Shown here one piece after another: positions 1 to 5,086 of a DNA stretch of 5,326 bases. The first letter of the stretch is position 1, and each line of letters opens with the position of its first letter. The stretch is from Rubrivivax sp. (GTDB lineage: Bacteria > Pseudomonadota > Gammaproteobacteria > Burkholderiales > Burkholderiaceae_C): assembly GCA_027484885.1 (NCBI GenBank), contig JAIXSD010000452.1, positions 1-5,326 on the forward strand. The letters are read 5' to 3'. Made by a program: the position numbers and the translations under genes. The notes under the pieces are model-generated. The model had not been told where the DNA came from. It worked only from the letters and a program-made list of their open reading frames with translations, and did not search any database.

Positions 1-65
1 GATTCCTTCTCCACCAGCACCGCCAGCACACGCGCCTCCAGGGCGCTCAGGGTTCGCAAAGACAT
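1..65 (-). CDS. yceH: YceH/DUF480 family protein, N-terminal fragment (runs off left edge)
   Basis: Only the first 21 codons and two bases lie in the window. The product begins MSLRTLSALEARVLAVLVEK, then E. From memory this matches the start of the YceH (DUF480, UPF0502) family, where E. coli has LTALEARVIGCLLEKQ: the ALEARV and L-EK positions agree. The family is predicted to form two winged-helix domains and its molecular role is poorly known. The ATG lies 6 bases after the stop of the SDR gene on the same strand, so the two are probably co-transcribed and translationally coupled. A GGGG run inside the end of the SDR gene, about 11 bases before the ATG, is the only Shine-Dalgarno-like element and is weak. 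The family call rests on a short stretch and would need the rest of the gene. Confidence 0.72.
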   Translation of the reverse strand, partial: MSLRTLSALEARVLAVLVEKE

Positions 66-71
66 GGATGT

Positions 72-854
72 TCAGACCCCGAAACCGTCGTCGGCCTGGA
101 TGATGGCCCCGTTGATGAAGTGGCTCTCGTTGGCGCAGAGCATGAGCAGAGAAGTGTCCAGGTCCTGCGGCTGGCCCACGCGCTTGCGCGGCAGCAGCTC
201 CACCAGCTTCTTGCCCTGCTCGGTGCCCCAGTGGTGGTGGTTGATCTCGGTGTCGATATAGCCAGGGCAGATGGCGTTGACATTGATGCCGTACTTGCCC
301 CACTCCAGCGCCATGGCGCGGGTCATGTGGATGACCGCCGCCTTACTCATGGAATAGACACCAATCTGGCTCAGCACGCGCAGGCCGGCCATGGACGCGA
401 TATTGACGATGCGGCCGCCGATGAAGGTGCCGGGGGCCGAGCCCTGGGCGCGGGCCAGCATGCGCTTGCCCACCTCTTGCGCCACGAAGAAAGCGCCGCG
501 GACATTGGTGTCCATGACGAAGTCGTAGTCGTCGGGCGAGACCTCGGTCAGGCGCTGGGTGGTGCTGACGCCGGAGTTGTTGATCAGGATGTCCAGCGTG
601 CCCACTTCCGTCTCGGCATGGGCCACGGCCGACTTGATGCTATCCAGATCGGTGACATCCAGGGTCACCACATGGGCGTCGCCGCCGGCGCCCTCAATCT
701 CGCTGCGCAAGGTCTTGAGCCGCTCGGTGCGGCGGCCGGCCAAGACCACACAGGCGCCGGCCTGGGCCAGGGTACGGGCGAACTGGGCGCCCAGGCCGCT
801 CGATGCGCCGGTCACCAGGGCCACGCGGCCCGACAAATCAATGCTGTAACTCAT
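72..854 (-). CDS. SDR-family NAD(P)-dependent oxidoreductase
   Basis: A 260-residue classical short-chain dehydrogenase/reductase, of usual length. Visible motifs are the Rossmann glycine motif TGASSGLG (residues 15-22), a DV pair after the third strand (66-67), NNSG in place of the usual NNAG (92-95), and the catalytic set Asn117, Ser154, Tyr167 and Lys171 (YSMSK). PG follows at 197-198. Two arginines after the second strand (GRR, 40-42) suggest NADP(H) rather than NAD(H); this is inference. The substrate cannot be read from the sequence; 3-oxoacyl reductases and sugar or alcohol dehydrogenases share these motifs. I chose the ATG at 854 because AGAGG lies 6 bases upstream of it. An in-frame ATG at 860 touches that AGAGG directly, and an ATG-less extension to 1037 lacks SDR homology. 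A yceH-like gene follows after 6 bases, and the gene is divergent from the ETF-ubiquinone oxidoreductase. Confidence 0.93.
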   Translation of the reverse strand: MSYSIDLSGRVALVTGASSGLGAQFARTLAQAGACVVLAGRRTERLKTLRSEIEGAGGDAHVVTLDVTDLDSIKSAVAHAETEVGTLDILINNSGVSTTQRLTEVSPDDYDFVMDTNVRGAFFVAQEVGKRMLARAQGSAPGTFIGGRIVNIASMAGLRVLSQIGVYSMSKAAVIHMTRAMALEWGKYGINVNAICPGYIDTEINHHHWGTEQGKKLVELLPRKRVGQPQDLDTSLLMLCANESHFINGAIIQADDGFGV

Positions 855-951
855 GGTCATCCTCTGGGAAAACTGCGGAGGAAGCGTAGCACGCGACCCC
901 GGGGCCCACGAGGAAAACAGAGCGCCCGGACCAGGTCTGATTGACATGCGA

Positions 952-969
952 CAAGGCGCTAGAGCCTTG
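952..969. promoter_or_regulatory. 18-bp imperfect palindrome, candidate operator
   Basis: CAAGGC and GCCTTG form perfect 6-bp arms around a GCTAGA core. Over all 18 bases only one symmetric pair fails to match. It lies in the divergent region between the SDR and ETF-ubiquinone oxidoreductase genes, about 98 bases upstream of the SDR start and 103 upstream of the other. It could be a repressor or activator site for either gene. I do not recognise the motif. No T-run follows on either strand, so it is not an intrinsic terminator. Confidence 0.3.
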
Positions 970-989
970 CACCTAGCGGCAAGAAAAGC

Positions 990-1001
990 ACGACCGTTCG
1001 T
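990..1001. promoter_or_regulatory. TetR-like palindrome, candidate operator of the ETF-ubiquinone oxidoreductase gene
   Basis: ACGACCGTTCGT is a 12-bp palindrome with one mismatched pair, flanked by an A-rich side (AAAA at 984-987) and a T-rich side (TTTT at 1001-1004). This shape resembles sites bound by TetR-family regulators. It sits just upstream of the probable -10 box at 1017-1022, where the -35 region should be, so a bound repressor would block transcription. Betaproteobacterial fatty-acid degradation genes, including electron-transfer flavoprotein genes, are known to be controlled by TetR-family FadP. Assigning this site to FadP is inference and I have not compared it with a motif matrix. 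Confidence 0.4.
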
Positions 1002-1016
1002 TTTATCAAAGCCCCT

Positions 1017-1024
1017 TATAGAAT
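1017..1024 (+). promoter_or_regulatory. Probable -10 element for the ETF-ubiquinone oxidoreductase gene
   Basis: TATAGAAT stands out in a GC-rich background, 49 bases before the start codon. It holds a TATAGA hexamer with five of six sigma-70 consensus bases. No good -35 hexamer exists 16-18 bases upstream; the expected place is filled by the palindrome at 990-1001. The inferred transcript would begin near 1029 with a leader of about 45 bases. Confidence 0.38.
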
Positions 1025-1072
1025 GCCGCGCAGACAAGCCAGCTCTACAGCTTCAGCCAGGACAAGAACACC

Positions 1073-2761
1073 ATGACGACAAACCAAGAACTTCTGAGCC
1101 AGTACGGACCGCGTGAATCGATGGAGTACGACGTGGTCATCGTGGGCGGCGGCCCCGGCGGCCTGGCCACTGCGATCCGGCTCAAGCAGCTGGCGGCGGC
1201 CAAGAACCAGGAGCTCTCGGTCGTGGTGCTGGAAAAAGGTTCGGAGCCGGGCGCCCACATCCTCTCGGGCGCGGTCATGGACCCACGCGCGCTGACCGAG
1301 CTGCTGCCCAACTGGAAGGAACTCGGCGCGCCGCTGAACCAGCCGGTGCAGGCCGACGAGGTGCTGTTCCTCAATGAAACCGGCGCCACCAGCACGCCGC
1401 AGTGGCTGATCCCCGGCTGCTTCCACAACGATGGCAACTATGTGATCTCGCTCGGCGCCGTCACCAAGTGGCTGGGCGAACAGGCCGAGGGCCTGGGCGT
1501 GGAGATCTTCCCTGGCTTCACCGCCGCCGAAGTGGTCTACTCTGAAGACGGCAGCGTGCGTGGCGTCGCCACCGGCAATATGGGCGTGGGCAAGGACGGC
1601 GAGCCGACCGAGAACTTCCAGCTCGGCATGGAACTGCTGGGCAAGTACACCATCTTCGCCGAAGGCGCCCGCGGCCATCTGGGCAAGCAGCTGATCGCCA
1701 AGTTCCAACTCGACGCTGGCAAAGACCCGCAAAGCTACGCCATCGGCATCAAGGAACTCTGGGAAGTGCCGGCCGCCCAAGCGCAGCCGGGCCTGGTGGT
1801 GCACACCGCCGGCTGGCCCATGGACGGCGACACCTACGGTGGCGGCTTCCTCTACCACCTGGAAGGCAACAAGGTCACCCTGGGCTATGTGGTCGGCCTG
1901 GACTACAAAAACCCCTGGCTCTCGCCCTTTGAAGAAATGCAGCGCTGGAAGACCCACCCCAGCATCCGCAAGCACATCGAGGGTGGCAAGCGCCTGGGCT
2001 ACGGCGCCCGCGCCATCACGGCCGGCGGCCTCTTGAGCCTGCCCAAGACCGTGTTCCCCGGCGGCGCCCTGGTCGGCTGCGATGCCGGCTACCTGAACGC
2101 GGCGCGCATCAAGGGCAGCCACGCGGCCATCAAGACCGGCATGTTGGCGGCCGAAGCCGCTTTCGAAGCCCTGGCCGCCGGCCGCCAGCACGACGAGCTG
2201 AGCGCCTACCCCGCCGCCTTTGAGCAAAGCTGGCTGCATGAAGAGCTGAACCAGTCGCGCAACTTCAAGCAGTGGTTCAAAAAGGGCAACACCGTCGGCA
2301 CGCTGATGACTGGCATCGAGCAATGGCTGCTGCCCAAGCTGGGCATGAAGAGCCCGCCGTGGACCATCCACCGCCCCCTGCCCGATCACCTCTACCTGAA
2401 GCCCGCGGCCGAGTGCGCCAAGATCGACTACCCCAAGCCGGACGGCAAGCTGACTTTTGACCGCCTGTCCTCGGTCTTCGTGTCCAACACCAACCACGAA
2501 GAAAACCAGCCTGCCCACCTGACGCTGAAAGACGCCTCGGTGCCGGTGTCACTGAACCTGGCCAAGTTCGCCGGCCCCGAGAGCCGCTACTGCCCGGCCG
2601 GCGTGTACGAGTTCGTCAAGAGCGATGCCGGCGAAGACCGCCTGCAGATCAATGCCCAGAACTGCGTGCACTGCAAGACCTGTGACATCAAGGACCCGAG
2701 CCAGAACATCGTCTGGGTCACGCCCGAGGGCGGCGGCGGGCCCAACTACGCCGGCATGTAA
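1073..2761 (+). CDS. Electron transfer flavoprotein-ubiquinone oxidoreductase (ETF-QO)
   Basis: A 562-residue iron-sulfur flavoprotein that takes electrons from reduced electron transfer flavoprotein and passes them to ubiquinone at the inner face of the cytoplasmic membrane. It thereby links acyl-CoA and amino-acid dehydrogenases to respiration. The FAD-binding beta-alpha-beta motif GGGPGG is at residues 25-30. A family-typical stretch with SLPKTVFPGGALVGCDAGYL lies in the middle. The C-terminal ferredoxin-like domain has four cysteines, Cys507, Cys531, Cys534 and Cys537 (the last three in CVHCKTC), spaced as expected for the single 4Fe-4S cluster. Length and ends agree with bacterial full-length members. 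The start at 1073 is supported by the familiar N-terminus ending in RESMEYDVVIVGGG and by AGGA at 1059-1062, 10 bases upstream. An internal ATG at 1121 (Met17) is less likely. No ETF alpha or beta subunit gene is in the window. A terminator follows, so it is probably monocistronic. Confidence 0.97.
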   Translation: MTTNQELLSQYGPRESMEYDVVIVGGGPGGLATAIRLKQLAAAKNQELSVVVLEKGSEPGAHILSGAVMDPRALTELLPNWKELGAPLNQPVQADEVLFLNETGATSTPQWLIPGCFHNDGNYVISLGAVTKWLGEQAEGLGVEIFPGFTAAEVVYSEDGSVRGVATGNMGVGKDGEPTENFQLGMELLGKYTIFAEGARGHLGKQLIAKFQLDAGKDPQSYAIGIKELWEVPAAQAQPGLVVHTAGWPMDGDTYGGGFLYHLEGNKVTLGYVVGLDYKNPWLSPFEEMQRWKTHPSIRKHIEGGKRLGYGARAITAGGLLSLPKTVFPGGALVGCDAGYLNAARIKGSHAAIKTGMLAAEAAFEALAAGRQHDELSAYPAAFEQSWLHEELNQSRNFKQWFKKGNTVGTLMTGIEQWLLPKLGMKSPPWTIHRPLPDHLYLKPAAECAKIDYPKPDGKLTFDRLSSVFVSNTNHEENQPAHLTLKDASVPVSLNLAKFAGPESRYCPAGVYEFVKSDAGEDRLQINAQNCVHCKTCDIKDPSQNIVWVTPEGGGGPNYAGM

Positions 2762-2781
2762 CAGAAAAATCGCGCCGCAAG

Positions 2782-2810
2782 CGGGCCCTGCACAGGGCCC
2801 GTTTTCTTTT
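2782..2810 (+). terminator. Rho-independent terminator after the ETF-ubiquinone oxidoreductase gene
   Basis: CGGGCCCT (2782-2789) pairs perfectly with AGGGCCCG (2794-2801) around a GCAC loop. It is followed at once by TTTTCTTTT (2802-2810). The hairpin begins 20 bases after the TAA stop. This separates the ETF-ubiquinone oxidoreductase transcript from the riboswitch and protease downstream, which therefore need their own promoter. Confidence 0.92.
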
Positions 2811-2824
2811 GTGCGCCGCTTGCA

Positions 2825-2850
2825 TACAAATTCTCACAATTGGCCGATGT
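2825..2850 (+). promoter_or_regulatory. Weak sigma-28-like promoter candidate upstream of the riboswitch
   Basis: GCCGATGT (2843-2850) matches six of eight bases of the flagellar sigma-28 -10 element GCCGATAA. TACAAATT (2825-2832) gives a partial match to the -35 TAAAGTTT, with a spacer one base shorter than usual. A start near 2857 would place the whole aptamer in the leader. The match is modest and could be chance. Confidence 0.18.
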
Positions 2851-2864
2851 GCGCTCTGCGCCCC

Positions 2865-2893
2865 TGGACTGCCGCTGACCCCGGCCCTATCGT
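2865..2893 (+). promoter_or_regulatory. Sigma-70 promoter candidate for the riboswitch-protease transcript
   Basis: TGGACT (2865-2870) and TATCGT (2888-2893) each match four of six consensus bases and are separated by exactly 17 bases. Transcription would begin around 2898-2900, right at the 5' strand of the riboswitch P1 stem. That is possible but leaves little upstream RNA. It competes with the sigma-28-like candidate. Confidence 0.28.
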
Positions 2894-2895
2894 CC

Positions 2896-2990
2896 GGGCA
2901 CCCGCAAACCTTGTGAAAGCAAGGGACGCAAAGCCTCCGGCCTACAGCGCACTGCCTGACAGCGCGCCACGGTAGCGGGGCTGCCAGGTG
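2896..2990 (+). promoter_or_regulatory. Cyclic di-GMP class I riboswitch aptamer (GEMM-I)
   Basis: The leader of the protease gene contains the conserved GEMM-I core: GCAAACC (2904-2910), a P2 hairpin, GGGACGCAAAGCCTCCGGCC (2923-2942) and GGTAGCGGGG (2971-2980). The P2 stem CCTTGT/GCAAGG (2909-2914 with 2919-2924, one T-G wobble) is capped by the GAAA tetraloop at 2915-2918 that docks in this class. P3 has GC/GC (2933-2934 with 2975-2976) and CCG/CGG (2937-2939 with 2970-2972) at its base and a variable GCGC-closed tip. P1 can form from CACC (2899-2902) and GGTG (2987-2990). Aligned by eye to V. cholerae Vc2, the ligand contacts G20, A47 and C92 correspond to G2904, A2931 and C2984, all conserved. 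G at the position of G20 favours c-di-GMP over the cGAMP-sensing variants, which usually carry A there. It lies 52 bases before the protease start codon. Confidence 0.95.
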
Positions 2991-2991
2991 A

Positions 2992-3011
2992 GCGCCTAGA
3001 GATGGCGGCGC
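2992..3011 (+). promoter_or_regulatory. Linker hairpin in the riboswitch expression platform
   Basis: GCGCC (2992-2996) pairs with GGCGC (3007-3011) around a 10-base loop, directly after the aptamer. In an alternative fold the stem can extend by pairing CCAG (2984-2987, the 3' strand near P1) with CTGG (3012-3015), with a bulge, which would break the aptamer. No T-run follows, so it does not look like a terminator. A role in switching is inferred from complementarity only. Confidence 0.4.
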
Positions 3012-3014
3012 CTG

Positions 3015-3033
3015 GCCTCGATCCTCACGAGGC
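3015..3033 (+). promoter_or_regulatory. Shine-Dalgarno-sequestering hairpin of the protease gene
   Basis: GCCTCG (3015-3020) pairs perfectly with CGAGGC (3028-3033) around a 7-base loop. The 3' strand contains GAGG (3029-3032), the only good ribosome binding site for the ATG at 3043, with 10 bases between. When the hairpin forms, the site is hidden. The 5' strand can instead pair with CGGGGCTG (2976-2983) of the aptamer: eight contiguous pairs to 3013-3020, three of them G-U wobbles. This suggests translational control by the riboswitch; the direction (c-di-GMP represses) is inferred. Confidence 0.6.
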
Positions 3034-3042
3034 AGATCCCTG

Positions 3043-4989
3043 ATGCAGTACCTGGCCAAATTCCCCCTGCGCGCCACCCAGCTCGCCGCCGCACTCACCC
3101 TGGCCACCTGGGCCAGCTCGGCCAGCTTCCCGGCCCAAGCCCGCCCGCCCCTGCAGCTCGACGATCTCACGCCCACGATGGCGCGTTTCGAGCCCAGCCC
3201 GCACACCGACCGCCTGATCGTCAAATACCGCAGCGGCGCGGTCAGCAGCAATGCCGACGGCAGCCCCAATGCTCGCAGCGAAGCCGCCATGCAGGTGGCC
3301 GCCAACCGCCAGGGCGTGCGCTTGAAGCACCTGCGCCGCATGGCCAACGGCGCCCAGGTCTTCCACCTCGACCGTCGCCTGAGCCTGGCTGATGCCGGCG
3401 CCATGGCCGCCAATTTGCGCATGGGCGATGCCGCCATCGAGTACGTCGAGCCCGACCGCCTGCACCACCCGACCCTGGTGCCCAACGATGCCCTGCTGGC
3501 CCAGCAATGGAGCCTCAACGACAACGTGGCCGGCATCCGTGCCCCGGCCGCCTGGGACCGCAGCACCGGTGCCGGTGTGACCGTGGCCGTGCTGGACACC
3601 GGCGTGCGCCCCCATGCCGACCTGAGCGCCCGCCTGCTGCCCGGCTATGACTTCATCAGCAGCGCCAGCTTCGCCGGCGACGGCAATGCCCGCGACGCCG
3701 ATGCCAGCGACCCCGGCGACTTCACGCTCAACAACCAATGCGCCAGCGGCTCACGAGCCAACAACAGCTCCTGGCACGGCACCCATGTGGCCGGCATCGC
3801 CGCCGCCAGCGGTGGCAACGGTGCGGGCGTGGCCGGCGTGGCCTATGCCGCCAAGGTGCTGCCCCTGCGCGTGCTGGGCCGCTGCGGCGGCTACGACTCG
3901 GACATCGCCGACGCCATCGTCTGGGCCGTGGGCGGCAGCGTCAGCGGCCTGCCGCTCAACCCCAACCCGGCCAAGGTGCTGAACCTGTCCCTGGGTGGCA
4001 ACGGCGTCTGCAGCACCACCACCCAGAACGCCATCAACACTGCGCGCAGCAAGGGCGCCGTGGTCGTGGTGGCGGCCGGCAACAGCAAGGTCGACGCCGC
4101 AGGCAGCTCGCCCGCCAACTGCAGCGGCGTGATCGTGGTAGCCGCCACCGGCAAGACCGGTGGCCGCGCCAGCTACTCCAACTTCGGCAGCAAGGTGACC
4201 CTGGCCGCCCCAGGCGGTGACGGCAGCTTCGGCATCCTCTCTACCTGGAACGCCGGCACCACCACGCCCGGCGCCGACAACTACGGCTCGATGATGGGCA
4301 CCTCCATGGCCACGCCGGTGGTCAGCGGTGTCGCCGCCCTGATGCTGGCGGCCAACCCCAAGCTGACACCGGACCAGGTGGCCACCCTGCTCAAGAGCAG
4401 CGCTCGCGCCTTCCCGGCCGCCTGCAGCGGCTGCGGCAGTGGCCTGGTCGATGCCAATGCCGCGGTGCTGGCCGCCGTGGCCGCCAAGACCAGCGCGCCG
4501 GCGCCTGCACCCGCGCCAACCCCAGCGCCGGCGCCCGCCCCGGCCCCGACACCGGCGCCCAAGCCAGCCCCGGTGCCCGCACCCACGCCTGCGCCGACAC
4601 CGGCACCGGCCCCCTCGCCCATCCCGGCCCTGCTCAAGCTCAGCGACAAGGAACCCAACGAGAGCATCGCCACGGCCCAGGCTGTTGCCAGCCTGCCCGC
4701 CCAGGTGGCCGGCAGCATCAGCAGCACGAGCGACAACGACTACTTCAAGTTCACCCTGCCGGCCGGCAAGACGGTCACCGCCGTGCTGAGCGCCAGCAGC
4801 GCGGCCTCGGGCTTCGGCGTCGGTGTCTACATGAGCACGGGTCAGACCGTGCTGCTGTCCAACGGCATCGTCGGCGCCAGCCAGCAGCTCAAGATCAGCA
4901 ACCCCGGCAGCAGTGCCGTCACCTTGGTGCTGCGCGTGATGCGCAGTGCGGGCACGACCGGGGCCTACACCTTGAAGATGACGCTCTGA
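3043..4989 (+). CDS. Secreted subtilisin-like serine protease (S8) with PPC domain
   Basis: A 648-residue exported endopeptidase. Residues 1-33 form a Sec signal peptide (Lys6 and Arg10, an Ala/Leu-rich core, cleavage after AQA at 31-33). Residues about 50-145 look like an I9-type propeptide (DRLIVKY and YVEPD). The catalytic domain begins near 148. Its triad is Asp185 in AVLDTG, His245 in WHGTHVAG and Ser421 in GTSMATP, with oxyanion Asn347 in AAGN. Scattered cysteines (NNQC, GRCGG, NGVC, PANC, CSGC) suggest disulfides. The core resembles the extracellular proteases of Xanthomonas and the basic proteases of Dichelobacter; this is recalled, not searched. Residues 485-528 are an X-Pro linker, and 534-648 are a PPC (pre-peptidase C-terminal) domain beginning DKEPNES and containing DNDYFKF. 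PPC domains are often removed during maturation. All catalytic residues are intact, so it should be active. The c-di-GMP riboswitch in its leader implies control by that messenger. No secretion genes lie nearby. Confidence 0.96.
   Translation: MQYLAKFPLRATQLAAALTLATWASSASFPAQARPPLQLDDLTPTMARFEPSPHTDRLIVKYRSGAVSSNADGSPNARSEAAMQVAANRQGVRLKHLRRMANGAQVFHLDRRLSLADAGAMAANLRMGDAAIEYVEPDRLHHPTLVPNDALLAQQWSLNDNVAGIRAPAAWDRSTGAGVTVAVLDTGVRPHADLSARLLPGYDFISSASFAGDGNARDADASDPGDFTLNNQCASGSRANNSSWHGTHVAGIAAASGGNGAGVAGVAYAAKVLPLRVLGRCGGYDSDIADAIVWAVGGSVSGLPLNPNPAKVLNLSLGGNGVCSTTTQNAINTARSKGAVVVVAAGNSKVDAAGSSPANCSGVIVVAATGKTGGRASYSNFGSKVTLAAPGGDGSFGILSTWNAGTTTPGADNYGSMMGTSMATPVVSGVAALMLAANPKLTPDQVATLLKSSARAFPAACSGCGSGLVDANAAVLAAVAAKTSAPAPAPAPTPAPAPAPAPTPAPKPAPVPAPTPAPTPAPAPSPIPALLKLSDKEPNESIATAQAVASLPAQVAGSISSTSDNDYFKFTLPAGKTVTAVLSASSAASGFGVGVYMSTGQTVLLSNGIVGASQQLKISNPGSSAVTLVLRVMRSAGTTGAYTLKMTL
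4495..4626 (+). repeat. Low-complexity X-Pro repeat encoding a protease linker
   Basis: Twenty-two consecutive X-Pro dipeptides (residues 485-528), where X is mostly Ala, with Thr at intervals and single Lys, Val, Ser and Ile. It joins the catalytic domain to the PPC domain. Such runs form stiff extended spacers. Codons for Ala and Pro vary (gcg, gcc, gca; ccg, ccc, cca, cct), so the DNA is degenerate rather than an exact tandem repeat. Length variation between strains is plausible. Confidence 0.9.
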
Positions 4990-5027
4990 CGCACCAGCGC
5001 ACTCGCGTCATCCTCGACTTGAGACCG

Positions 5028-5056
5028 AGCCGCTCTGCCCCTGGCAGCGCGGCTTT
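5028..5056 (+). terminator. Probable terminator after the protease gene
   Basis: AGCCGC (5028-5033) pairs with GCGGCT (5049-5054), then a 1x1 mismatch, then CTGCC (5035-5039) with GGCAG (5043-5047) around a three-base loop. Only a short T-run (5054-5056) follows, so efficiency is uncertain. It lies 38 bases after the protease stop and 30 bases before the end of the convergent transporter gene. Confidence 0.6.
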
Positions 5057-5086
5057 CGGCCTTGCTGCGCGAAGCACGCACGCAGC

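Noticed and set aside
120..944. A 274-codon open frame on the plus strand opposite the SDR gene
   Set aside because: The SDR on the other strand has all catalytic motifs. This frame gives a low-complexity Ala/Gly/His/Gln-rich product.
941..946. A perfect TTGACA -35 hexamer on the plus strand
   Set aside because: No acceptable -10 hexamer lies 16-18 bases downstream (the sequence there is AGCCTT or GCCTTG).
855..1037. A 61-residue N-terminal extension of the SDR
   Set aside because: The added residues precede the normal SDR start, show no motif, and the ATG at 854 has AGAGG at good spacing.
1016..2518. A 500-codon open frame on the minus strand opposite the ETF-ubiquinone oxidoreductase gene
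   Set aside because: It is antisense to a fully conserved gene. Its product is rich in Gly, Ala, Val and His without family motifs, a usual effect of GC-rich third positions.
2811..2895. A possible second, tandem riboswitch aptamer
   Set aside because: None of the conserved GEMM-I elements occurs here; there is only promoter-like sequence.
2625..2975. A plus-strand frame running from inside the ETF-ubiquinone oxidoreductase gene into the riboswitch
   Set aside because: It is out of frame with the real gene, passes through its terminator and ends inside the aptamer.
2718..3599. A 293-codon minus-strand frame spanning the terminator, riboswitch and protease start
   Set aside because: It crosses a clear terminator and a structured RNA on the opposite strand and lacks recognisable motifs.
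3738..4220. An Arg/Gln-rich plus-strand frame inside the protease gene
   Set aside because: It is a frame-shifted reading of the S8 catalytic domain, whose own frame holds the triad.
5064..5086. A hairpin GCTGCG/CGCAGC just after the transporter stop, read on the minus strand
   Set aside because: The 11-base loop is large and no T-run follows on the minus strand, so it is not supported as a terminator.
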